Below, in pieces: positions 1 through 6,146 of a stretch of DNA of 8,754 bases. The notes below the pieces were generated by a model. That model was not told the origin of the DNA and did not search any database. It was given only the letters and a program-made list of their open reading frames with translations. Origin of the DNA: Acidimicrobiaceae bacterium (GTDB lineage: Bacteria > Actinomycetota > Acidimicrobiia > Acidimicrobiales > UBA8592); contig PAZD01000049.1 of NCBI GenBank assembly GCA_002715405.1, forward strand, positions 25,052-33,805. The letters are read 5' to 3'. Each line of letters begins with the position of its first letter. Position 1 is the first letter of the stretch. The position numbers and the translations under genes were made by a program.

Positions 1-524
1 GAAGTCGCTTGACGATGAAATACCCTGCCGTTGTTATGGTTGGCCCAAAAGCATCGGGAGAAGTGCTATCCGTAGCTTATGCTGGCGCAGGGCAGCATCA
101 GGATGCAGGGGCAAAAATGACGCATGCTGCCCCAGAAACTACCTCTAAAGTCGTCTCAAAATCTATTTCGAAGGACGGTGGAAGGTCTAGCTATCGTGGC
201 CTCGTTAGAGTAGAAGAAGGGGCATATGGATGCAAAAGCCACGTTCAGTGCGATGCTCTCATCCTCGACGAAGACTCCATTAGCGATACATATCCCTACA
301 TGGAGATAGGTTCAGAGGACGCTGTGATCGGGCATGAAGCAACTGTTTCAAAAGTTGCTGATGAACAACTTTTCTACTTGACGAGTAGAGGACTTACTGA
401 AGAACAGGCTACAGGAATGATCGTTAACGGATTTATCGAACCAGTTACTCGGACTCTTCCTATGGAATACGCTGTTGAATGGAGTCGGCTTATTGAACTT
501 CAGATGGAAGGGTCAGTAGGTTAG
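1..524 (+). CDS. sufB: SufB, Fe-S cluster assembly scaffold (C-terminal part, 5' end outside window)
   Basis: This is the last ~174 residues of SufB, the scaffold subunit of the cytoplasmic SufBC2D complex that assembles Fe-S clusters. The frame is already open at base 3 (Ser-Arg-Leu-Thr-Met-Lys-Tyr-Pro) and matches internal SufB sequence, so the TTG at 9 is not a start; the full protein is usually ~470 residues. Visible family marks are the beta-helix stretch GQHQDAGAKM, YRGLV, and the C-terminal helical domain with QLFYLTSRGLTEEQA and the ending LIELQMEGSVG. The Cys equivalent to E. coli SufB Cys405 (in VQCDAL, codon 249-251) and the Glu equivalent to Glu434 (in GHEATVSK, codon 336-338) are both present, which suggests a working cluster-building interface with SufD. 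Its partner sufD lies ~1 kb downstream, separated by an opposite-strand gene, which is unusual. The identification is secure. Confidence 0.97.
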   Translation, partial: SRLTMKYPAVVMVGPKASGEVLSVAYAGAGQHQDAGAKMTHAAPETTSKVVSKSISKDGGRSSYRGLVRVEEGAYGCKSHVQCDALILDEDSISDTYPYMEIGSEDAVIGHEATVSKVADEQLFYLTSRGLTEEQATGMIVNGFIEPVTRTLPMEYAVEWSRLIELQMEGSVG

Positions 525-544
525 ATATTCTCTCGGAGCCTACT
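515..544. terminator. Weak inverted repeat at the sufB/HAD tail-to-tail junction, possible bidirectional terminator
   Basis: AGTAGGTT (515-522) can pair with AGCCTACT (537-544): six perfect pairs, then one G-U and one A-U pair, with a 14-nt loop. It covers the end of sufB and all of the 20-nt gap before the HAD stop codon on the other strand, so it sits where both transcripts must end. There is no strong U-tract on either side, so it is not a classic intrinsic terminator and may be chance. Confidence 0.25.
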
Positions 545-1339
545 CTACAAATTCCACGATATTTCTAAAGCTTCTGAAAGGCCATCGTTGTCAACCATGT
601 CAACAACGTATCTGGCCTCTTCAATAACCTCTGGCTCAGCATTCCCCATAGCTACTCCATGGCCAACCACGCGAAGCGCGTCAAGATCATTATGGCCATC
701 GCCGACCATCATTACATCAGAAAGTTGAATACCCAATTCTGAAGATATTTCTGTAATCGCTTTCCCTTTAGTTACGCCAATTTGGGTTATAGAAACAAAA
801 CAAACCCCCGGCATAGCCGGAGAAGTAGCTGATCGGAGTGTACCTGTACCGTCTAAAGCTTCTCTGACATCAGGAAGAGAAGCTTCTGGAACAACAAACT
901 GAAGACGTACAATATTTCCTTCAACGTCAGTTGGCCCCCCAACTTGTAAATCGATTCCGAGCATCTCAGCATGAAGTCTAGTGAAATCACTATGACGAAA
1001 AGCGCGATAGTTGCTCTTCCAGTAGAGTTCGAGCGCCCAATCTCGCTCCATTGCCACTCTGGTACATACTTCAATGACGTCGCTGGGAATAGGATACTCA
1101 CGAGTTGCCTGACCCCCAGTACTGACCAAAGCGGCTCCTGCATGAAAAATGTGCCATCCATGAGGATTCAAGGTTTTTGCGTATTCATAAGTTGGTCCCA
1201 TGGCACCGCGCGCTGTAGATAAGACAAGCTTTTGGCCTTTGGAGATAGATTCAGCAATCGTCGCTAGCACCCCTTCCGAAGGAGAGCCAGATGATCCGAC
1301 TAGAGTTCCATCCACATCTATACAAACCATGGGTAGCAC
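545..1339 (-). CDS. HAD superfamily hydrolase, Cof-type (HAD-IIB) phosphatase
   Basis: This is a 264-residue cytoplasmic Mg-dependent phosphatase of the haloacid dehalogenase superfamily. All four motifs are visible: motif I DVDGT (nucleophile Asp8, acid/base Asp10), motif II Ser41-Thr42 in LVLSTARG, motif III Lys191 in GVTKGKA, and motif IV GDGHND (213-218), followed by GVAMGNA. The ~110 residues between motifs II and III form the type IIB cap, as in Cof, YbiV and sugar- or phosphomannomutase-like phosphatases. The substrate cannot be read from sequence; members act on sugar phosphates, flavin intermediates or other phosphometabolites. The start is GTG at 1339, with a possible ATG at 1330 (three codons shorter) that lies about 8 nt after GGGAAAG. 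The gene is antisense between sufB and sufD, convergent with the first and divergent from the second. Nothing in the sequence ties it to Fe-S assembly. Confidence 0.9.
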   Translation of the reverse strand: MLPMVCIDVDGTLVGSSGSPSEGVLATIAESISKGQKLVLSTARGAMGPTYEYAKTLNPHGWHIFHAGAALVSTGGQATREYPIPSDVIEVCTRVAMERDWALELYWKSNYRAFRHSDFTRLHAEMLGIDLQVGGPTDVEGNIVRLQFVVPEASLPDVREALDGTGTLRSATSPAMPGVCFVSITQIGVTKGKAITEISSELGIQLSDVMMVGDGHNDLDALRVVGHGVAMGNAEPEVIEEARYVVDMVDNDGLSEALEISWNL

Positions 1340-1501
1340 TTTCCCAGACTAGCGGAAGAAGAAGGGTAAAGTCTCCAACCGGAGAGTCGAGATTTCGAGA
1401 ATCACTTCCAATAGGTGAAGGTGGTTTACCGCTACCCCGATAGTATGAAAACAATCGTGATCGTTCACAGTGCTAAGCGGCATGACAGCGAAGGAACAAA
1501 T
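1340..1501. promoter_or_regulatory. Divergent intergenic region between the HAD gene and sufD, presumed promoter region
   Basis: These 162 nt are the largest non-coding stretch in the window and the only place where both the HAD gene (leftward) and sufD (rightward) could have their own promoters. I find no convincing -35/-10 pair: TAGTAT at 1441-1446 resembles a -10 box but has no partner at a proper distance. A short dyad GTGA-TCGT-TCAC (1457-1468) lies 33 nt ahead of the sufD start and might be an operator, but four-base arms can occur by chance. The region also holds a small hairpin at 1372-1385. The promoter assignment rests on gene layout, not on motifs. Confidence 0.35.
1491..1496 (+). 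promoter_or_regulatory. Ribosome binding site deciding the sufD start
   Basis: AAGGAA, with the AGGA core ending 6 nt before the TTG at 1502. The upstream in-frame candidates (GTG 1415, ATG 1445) have no comparable Shine-Dalgarno sequence, so this site supports the TTG start. Confidence 0.6.
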
Positions 1502-2731
1502 TTGTATACCCCTCAATTAGTCCAAGAGCTCGAAGGTCATGACTGGCTTCAGAAACTTCGAAGAGATGCCGCCGATGGAGTAAATGCCTTCAGTTACCCA
1601 TCACATGAGGATGAAGAATGGCGTTATAGCCCTATCGATAGGCTAGAACTCGATCAATTCATTCCGGTGTTATCAAAACCAGAAGCTCCAGATACCTCTT
1701 TCGACAGACAATCGGATGAACTCTACACGATCTCTACTATTGATGGATTTCTGCTGGAGTATGATCAGGCGGATTCATTTCGTATTTCCTCGATTTCAAA
1801 TATTGAAGAACCAATAGACATTGAAGCTCCGGAAGATATTCTAAGTTCAATAAATTTGGCCTTTTCTCCAGACCCGTTACTGATCCAAGTGCCTAAAGGT
1901 TCGAGAGTCGAAAAACCTCTTGTTATTGACCACCGATGGGCGAAAGATGGAGCAGCATGCTTTCCTTTGGTCCGGATCGAAGTAGAAGAGAATGCACAGA
2001 TTGAAATTGTCGAAATTTTTCACCATTCTGAAGTAACTTCATTGGTTATTCCTGAGACAAAAATCTATGTTGGAAATGGGTCAAACGTAAACTATCAACA
2101 AGTCCAAAATCTCGGAACGAACGTATGGCAACTAGGATCATTAGGAGTATCTGTAGGGCAGCAAGGCAATTTCGATGGAGCAATTGCCGCAATTGGAGGT
2201 GAATACGCTCGATTAAAAACTAATTGCCTCCTTTCTGGACGGGGGGCATCAGCAAAAATCTCTGCGATATACCATGGCGATGGAAATCAGATCTTAGACT
2301 TTAGGACGCAACAAGAACATGTTGATCGTGACACACAGAGCGAACTTCTTTTCAAAGGTATTTTGGATGAAGCATCAACCTCTATCTATACAGGCTTGAT
2401 TCGTGTTCATAACGAAGCATCTGGAACCAACGCCTTTCAAACAAACCGAACCCTAAAACTCTGTGAAAGCGCATGGGCTGAATCAGTACCAAATCTGGAA
2501 ATCGAAAATAATGATGTAAAGTGCAGCCATGCCTCTACGGTCAGCCCTGTCGATGAGGACCAGCGCTTCTATCTTGAAAGCAGGGGCGTACCTACTCGAG
2601 AAGCAGAGAAACTCATTGTTAGAGGATTTTTACAAGAAATAGTATCCTCATTGCCTGTAGAAGAAATCAATGGCTGGATCGCTGATCTTTTCAATAAAAA
2701 ACTCGACTCTAGGACGATCTATGAGCAATGA
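1502..2731 (+). CDS. sufD: SufD, Fe-S cluster assembly complex subunit
   Basis: SufD is the SufB-like partner subunit of the SufBC2D scaffold, needed for iron entry and cluster formation. With the TTG start it has 409 residues, a normal length. The N-terminal helical part carries the family mark EEWRYSPI; a beta-helix core follows (for example SGRGASAKISAIYHGDG, FRTQQEHVDRDT), then PNLEIENNDVKCSHASTV and the C-terminal helical domain with QRFYLESRGV. The His equivalent to E. coli SufD His360 is present in KCSHAS (codon 2528-2530). I chose TTG 1502 because the residues after it (YTPQLVQELEGHDWL) align with the usual SufD N-terminus and AAGGA lies 6 nt upstream; ATG 1445 or GTG 1415 would add 19 or 29 residues with no family match that I know of. 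The 3' end overlaps the Rieske gene by 11 nt, so the two are probably co-translated. Confidence 0.95.
   Translation: MYTPQLVQELEGHDWLQKLRRDAADGVNAFSYPSHEDEEWRYSPIDRLELDQFIPVLSKPEAPDTSFDRQSDELYTISTIDGFLLEYDQADSFRISSISNIEEPIDIEAPEDILSSINLAFSPDPLLIQVPKGSRVEKPLVIDHRWAKDGAACFPLVRIEVEENAQIEIVEIFHHSEVTSLVIPETKIYVGNGSNVNYQQVQNLGTNVWQLGSLGVSVGQQGNFDGAIAAIGGEYARLKTNCLLSGRGASAKISAIYHGDGNQILDFRTQQEHVDRDTQSELLFKGILDEASTSIYTGLIRVHNEASGTNAFQTNRTLKLCESAWAESVPNLEIENNDVKCSHASTVSPVDEDQRFYLESRGVPTREAEKLIVRGFLQEIVSSLPVEEINGWIADLFNKKLDSRTIYEQ
2711..2714 (+). promoter_or_regulatory. Ribosome binding site of the Rieske ferredoxin gene
   Basis: AGGA lies 6 nt before the ATG at 2721, inside the 3' end of sufD. It supports this start over the in-frame ATG at 2670, which lies deep within sufD. 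Confidence 0.6.
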
Positions 2732-3077
2732 AACTGAAGAGCGCCCTTCAGCAAGAAAAGTACGAGCTCTGTCACTTGAAGAGGCAATAGACGGGGAAGC
2801 CCAGCGTGTCGATATTGAAGATCAAAAAATTGCTATTGTCCGAATCGGGGAAATCATCTATGCCATAGCCGATATGTGTAGCCATGCGAATTATTCACTT
2901 TCTGAAGGGCCCGTGGATTCAGAAGAGGTAACTATCGAATGTTGGAAGCATGGAGCGCAATTCTCGCTGTGTGATGGCAACCCAGTGTCGCTTCCTGCGA
3001 CACAGCCAGTAGCAATTTTTGAAGTAGAAACTGATGAAAATGATATCTACATACTGATACCTGAAAGCAGCAACTGA
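2721..3077 (+). CDS. Rieske [2Fe-2S] ferredoxin (non-heme dioxygenase ferredoxin-type), SUF operon member
   Basis: This is a 118-residue soluble protein with one Rieske domain. The 2Fe-2S ligands are all present: Cys53 and His55 in CSH, and Cys74 and His77 in CWKHGAQF, so the cluster would be held by two Cys and two His. There is no signal peptide or membrane segment. The closest named families are ferredoxin components of aromatic ring dioxygenases (HcaC/BphF-like), but genes of this kind also sit between sufD and sufC in many actinobacterial SUF operons, where no dioxygenase is present. A role as electron carrier for Fe-S assembly, or as a client of it, is therefore an inference from position. 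It starts within the end of sufD (11-nt overlap), and its TGA shares one base with the sufC ATG (TGATG), which points to translational coupling on both sides. There is no oxygenase gene in the window. Confidence 0.93.
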   Translation: MSNETEERPSARKVRALSLEEAIDGEAQRVDIEDQKIAIVRIGEIIYAIADMCSHANYSLSEGPVDSEEVTIECWKHGAQFSLCDGNPVSLPATQPVAIFEVETDENDIYILIPESSN

Positions 3078-3841
3078 TGGCAGAACTTCAAATTAAAGAC
3101 CTCCACGCTCGAACATCCGAAGCTGAAATACTCAAAGGCGTTGACGTAACTGTCCGTTCAGGAGAAGTCCACGCCATTATGGGGCCAAATGGTTCGGGAA
3201 AATCAACTCTTTCGCATGTTCTGATGGGGCGACCCGGATATAGCATTACACAGGGGGAAATCACCCTAGATGGTAAAGACCTAACGGGGCTCCAAACTTG
3301 GGAAAGAGCACAACTTGGTTTGTTTCTCGCACTCCAGTACCCAGTAGAGATCGAAGGTGTCCCAGTTACAAGCATCTTTGAAACGTCCGAACTTGCTTCG
3401 AAAGAAGGGTATAGAGAAACTCTCCAAGATGCTAAGAACGAAGCTGAATTACTTGGAGTTCCTAGTGACCACCTTTCAAGAGGCGTTAATCTTGATATGT
3501 CTGGTGGTGAAAAAAAACGTCTTGAGACCCTTCAATTAGTTACACTGAAGCCCTCGATAGCAGTTCTTGATGAACTTGATTCTGGATTGGATGTCGATGG
3601 TCTAAGAATTGTAAGCAACCGAGTGGAGCGGTTAACTAAAGAAAACGGGTTAGGCGTACTGGTAATAACGCATTACAGTCGACTGCTTGAAGAATTAAAA
3701 CCCGATCATGTCCATGTATTTGTTGAGGGGAAGATTGTTGCATCAGGAGATTCTCAATTAGCAGAGGAATTAGAAAGCGACGGATATGAGAAATGGACAC
3801 CGTCCACAGAAACATCGGTGACGCTTGGAGGGCTCATTTAA
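3077..3841 (+). CDS. sufC: SufC, ATPase of the SUF Fe-S assembly complex
   Basis: SufC is the ABC-type ATPase that dimerises within SufBC2D and drives the conformational change needed for cluster assembly; it is cytoplasmic and not a transporter. The 254-residue length is normal. Walker A is GPNGSGKST (36-44), the Q-loop Gln is at 87 (LALQYP), the signature is MSGGEKKR (141-148), Walker B ends in LDE (Asp165, Glu166), and the H-loop His is at 199. The sequence LDELDSGLDVD after Walker B is a hallmark that separates SufC from transporter ATPases. The ATG overlaps the Rieske stop by one base. No good Shine-Dalgarno sequence precedes it, so it probably depends on translation of the upstream gene. 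The PCD gene follows after a one-base gap. Confidence 0.98.
   Translation: MAELQIKDLHARTSEAEILKGVDVTVRSGEVHAIMGPNGSGKSTLSHVLMGRPGYSITQGEITLDGKDLTGLQTWERAQLGLFLALQYPVEIEGVPVTSIFETSELASKEGYRETLQDAKNEAELLGVPSDHLSRGVNLDMSGGEKKRLETLQLVTLKPSIAVLDELDSGLDVDGLRIVSNRVERLTKENGLGVLVITHYSRLLEELKPDHVHVFVEGKIVASGDSQLAEELESDGYEKWTPSTETSVTLGGLI
3827..3832 (+). promoter_or_regulatory. Ribosome binding site of the PCD gene
   Basis: GGAGGG inside the last codons of sufC, 10 nt before the ATG at 3843. It is the strongest Shine-Dalgarno match in the operon and favours ATG 3843 over the in-frame TTG at 3825, which overlaps the site itself. Confidence 0.55.
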
Positions 3842-3842
3842 A

Positions 3843-4145
3843 ATGTCACAGCCGGATAGAAAGAGAGTCCTACTACCTGAAGAGCAAGAAGTTTTCCTTG
3901 AACGTATCTACGGATGGGAAATTAAACTAGATGGCCTCCATAGGATTCTCGAGTTCTCTGACTTTGAGGAAGCGTTTAATTTCATTACTGAAGTTGCAGA
4001 AATTGCAGAAGAACTCAACCATCACCCTGATTGGTCAAACAGCTGGAACAAAGTCGATATAACCGTTACCAACCATCAAGCTGGTGGCGTTACTGAAATA
4101 GACTTTGTACTATGTGAGAGGATTAACAGACTGGTGGGAAGATGA
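3843..4145 (+). CDS. Pterin-4a-carbinolamine dehydratase (PCD/DCoH family)
   Basis: This is a 100-residue cytoplasmic enzyme of the PCD family, which dehydrates 4a-hydroxy-tetrahydropterin to quinonoid dihydropterin after aromatic amino acid hydroxylation. The length is typical. Active-site marks are clear: the His-His-Pro motif (His60-His61-Pro62 in ELNHHPDW), the downstream NKVDITVTNH with His78, and the C-terminal GGVTEIDFVLCERIN. The fold is one compact alpha-beta domain. No phenylalanine hydroxylase or other pterin gene lies in the window. From earlier comparative work on PCD-like proteins I recall links to molybdopterin metabolism in organisms lacking aromatic hydroxylases, so the true substrate is open. 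It is coupled to sufC (one-base gap) and to the SDR gene (ATGA overlap), so it is firmly part of the suf transcript; why is unclear. Confidence 0.93.
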   Translation: MSQPDRKRVLLPEEQEVFLERIYGWEIKLDGLHRILEFSDFEEAFNFITEVAEIAEELNHHPDWSNSWNKVDITVTNHQAGGVTEIDFVLCERINRLVGR

Positions 4146-4909
4146 CGGACGAGAACGATACGAAAGTTTCACTTGTAACTGGTGCGGCATCTGGTATCGG
4201 TGCCGCGTTAGTGAGAAAACTACGATCGGAGAACATAGAAGTCTTAGGTGTCGATTTGGATTCCTCTGGTCTTGAAACGATTAGTTCTGAAACTGGCTGC
4301 TCAATTTTCACGACTGATATTTCCCAGAACGCAAACAATGTTGAAGCAGTCAGTGAGGTGATCAGTCATTTCGGTCGCTTAGATTATGTATTTCTTAATG
4401 CCGGTATTCTTGGCAGAAAAATAGAGGCCCAGATAAACCCATTTACTTCGGGTGATCTTGATCCAGATCATTACACAACAGTTAGGGCAGTTAATTTCGA
4501 TTCAGTAGTCTTTGGAACCCTTGCAGCTGCTCCCGCAATGGAAGAGAACGGCGGAGGGTCGATTGTTGCTACAGCTTCAATAGCTGTAATAGTTGCATGG
4601 CACAGAGACCCCTTCTATACGGCAACTAAACATGCCGTTGTAGGTTGGGTGCGCGGAGTTGCTTCAGGTCTTCAAAATCAAGGCATATCGATAAATGCAA
4701 TTTGTCCAGGTGGAGTAGCAACTCCACTTGTAGGTATTGATCGGCTCTCATCCACAAACTCCAATCTTCTAGACCCAGTACAAGTTAGTGAGGCGATGTA
4801 TGAAACTGCAGTGGGGGAGGATACTGGTCAGGCGTTCACCGTTCAAGCTGATCATTCACCTGTCCGCCAGAAGTTTTCCTTTACTTCCATTGAAGGATTC
4901 CCCTCATGA
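4142..4909 (+). CDS. Short-chain dehydrogenase/reductase (classical SDR), probably NAD-dependent
   Basis: This is a 255-residue cytoplasmic oxidoreductase with a Rossmann fold. The cofactor motif TGAASGIG spans 13-20, NAG is at 86-88, Asn118 lies in RAVNFD, the catalytic Ser146 is in ATASIA, and Tyr159/Lys163 form YTATK; the PG motif is at 189-190. The acidic residue at the end of strand 2 (Asp38 in GVDLD) suggests preference for NAD over NADP. Members interconvert secondary alcohols and ketones, often on steroids, acyl chains or xenobiotics; the exact substrate cannot be told. Its ATG overlaps the PCD stop (ATGA). A thiolase-like lipid gene follows after 19 nt, a pairing common in lipid and steroid catabolic clusters, so an acyl or sterol hydroxyl group is a reasonable guess for the substrate. 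Confidence 0.93.
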   Translation: MTDENDTKVSLVTGAASGIGAALVRKLRSENIEVLGVDLDSSGLETISSETGCSIFTTDISQNANNVEAVSEVISHFGRLDYVFLNAGILGRKIEAQINPFTSGDLDPDHYTTVRAVNFDSVVFGTLAAAPAMEENGGGSIVATASIAVIVAWHRDPFYTATKHAVVGWVRGVASGLQNQGISINAICPGGVATPLVGIDRLSSTNSNLLDPVQVSEAMYETAVGEDTGQAFTVQADHSPVRQKFSFTSIEGFPS

Positions 4910-4928
4910 TTGACGAGATACTCAGGCT

Positions 4929-6101
4929 ATGAAATTTGCAAGGCAGACAGCGATCGTCGGTATAGGGGCAACTGAATTTTCCAAAAACTCTGGACGAACG
5001 CCAATGCAACTAGCTACAGAATGTAGCCACCTGGCATGTGAAGACGCTGGTCTAGACCCATCTCAGATCAATGGGATCTCTGTCTTTAGCGCAGAAAAAA
5101 ATACTGAAATTGAAGTTGCTAGAAACCTCGGCATTCCTGAGCTCACGTTCTTTTCTATGATTCATCATGGAGGAGGTGCACCAGGTGGTGTTATTCAACA
5201 AGCTGCAATGGCAGTTCACTCTGGAGTCGCAGACTATGTCCTTATTTATCGTGCTTTCAATGAAAGGTCGTGGCATCGTTTCGGCGGAGGAGTACAAGGG
5301 CGACACCAGAGCCCTGAGGCATTTGATGTTAGTTTCAGCTGGAGCTCTCCTTTCGGTTTGCTCACTCCAGCTTCATGGGTAGCGATGTATGCGAGGAGAT
5401 ATATGCATCAATATGGGGCTACTAGTGAAGATTTTGGGATTATTGCTGTAACAGATAGAAAACATGCTGCAAATAATCCAGCTGCTTTTTTCTTCGAGAA
5501 ACCTATAACAATAGAAGATCATCAAAACAGCCGATTTATTGTAGAACCTCTTCATCTACTTGATTGTTGTCAGGAGAGTGATGGAGGCCAAGCTCTTATA
5601 GTAACAACACTTGAAAAGGCTAAGGACCTTAAACAGAAACCCGCAGTAATAGCTGCAGCAGCTCAAGGAGTGGCAAAGGATCAGCACATGATGATGTCGT
5701 ACTATCGTGATGATATTGCTGGAATACCTGAAATGGGAGTAGTAGCCCGCCAGTTATGGGAAACAACAGGACTGACTCCCAAAGACATCCAGACCGCAGT
5801 CATCTATGATCACTTTACCCCTCTCGTCCTCCCTCAGTTTGAAGAATTCGGCTTCTGTGAACGAGGAGAAGCAAAAGATTTCATCAAAGATGGGAATATA
5901 GAAATAGGAGGGCAACTTCCGATCAATACAAATGGAGGCCAACTTGGGGAAGCATATATCCATGGGATGAATGGTGTTGCTGAAGCGGTTCGACAGATTC
6001 GAGGAGAGTCTGTAAATCAAGTTCAAAACGTCGAGAATGTCCTCGTGACAGCAGGAACAGCCGTTCCAACTAGCGGACTTATCCTTACCCAACCCGTGTA
6101 G
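4929..6101 (+). CDS. Thiolase-fold lipid-transfer protein (SCP2-thiolase/Ltp2-like), possible aldolase
   Basis: This 390-residue protein of the thiolase superfamily resembles the actinobacterial 'lipid-transfer proteins', whose studied member Ltp2 is a retro-aldolase cleaving a steroid side-chain CoA ester. The N-terminal half begins with AIVGIGATEFSK; where thiolases carry the nucleophilic Cys, this protein has IHHGGGAPGGV without a Cys, so ordinary thiolysis is unlikely. The C-terminal half has VIYDHFTPLV and NTNGGQLGEAYIHGMNG. Tyr293 and Tyr343 in these motifs appear to match two tyrosines reported as important in Ltp2 (Tyr294 and Tyr344 in my memory of the Thermomonospora enzyme). Ltp2 works with a DUF35 partner such as ChsH2; none is in this window. 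Substrate and reaction are therefore inferred, and a CoA-bound lipid or sterol is only likely. It lies 19 nt after the SDR gene and probably shares its transcript. Confidence 0.88.
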   Translation: MKFARQTAIVGIGATEFSKNSGRTPMQLATECSHLACEDAGLDPSQINGISVFSAEKNTEIEVARNLGIPELTFFSMIHHGGGAPGGVIQQAAMAVHSGVADYVLIYRAFNERSWHRFGGGVQGRHQSPEAFDVSFSWSSPFGLLTPASWVAMYARRYMHQYGATSEDFGIIAVTDRKHAANNPAAFFFEKPITIEDHQNSRFIVEPLHLLDCCQESDGGQALIVTTLEKAKDLKQKPAVIAAAAQGVAKDQHMMMSYYRDDIAGIPEMGVVARQLWETTGLTPKDIQTAVIYDHFTPLVLPQFEEFGFCERGEAKDFIKDGNIEIGGQLPINTNGGQLGEAYIHGMNGVAEAVRQIRGESVNQVQNVENVLVTAGTAVPTSGLILTQPV

Positions 6102-6146
6102 CTTCCCAAATTTGGAGACTCACCTACCTGCGGCTATACCAAATAG

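Noticed and set aside
853..1222. Open frames within the HAD gene, on the plus strand (971-1222) and in another minus frame (853-1161)
   Set aside because: They lie wholly inside a gene with intact HAD motifs and match no family I recognise.
1372..1385. Hairpin TCTCC-AACC-GGAGA ahead of sufD as a terminator or riboswitch element
   Set aside because: It has only five base pairs and no U-tract, and lies between divergent genes where no terminator is expected.
1415..1501. Longer sufD starting at GTG 1415 or ATG 1445
   Set aside because: No Shine-Dalgarno sequence precedes either start, and the extra residues do not fit the usual SufD N-terminus.
2670..2720. Longer Rieske protein from ATG 2670
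   Set aside because: It would overlap sufD by more than 60 nt; ATG 2721 has a well-spaced AGGA.
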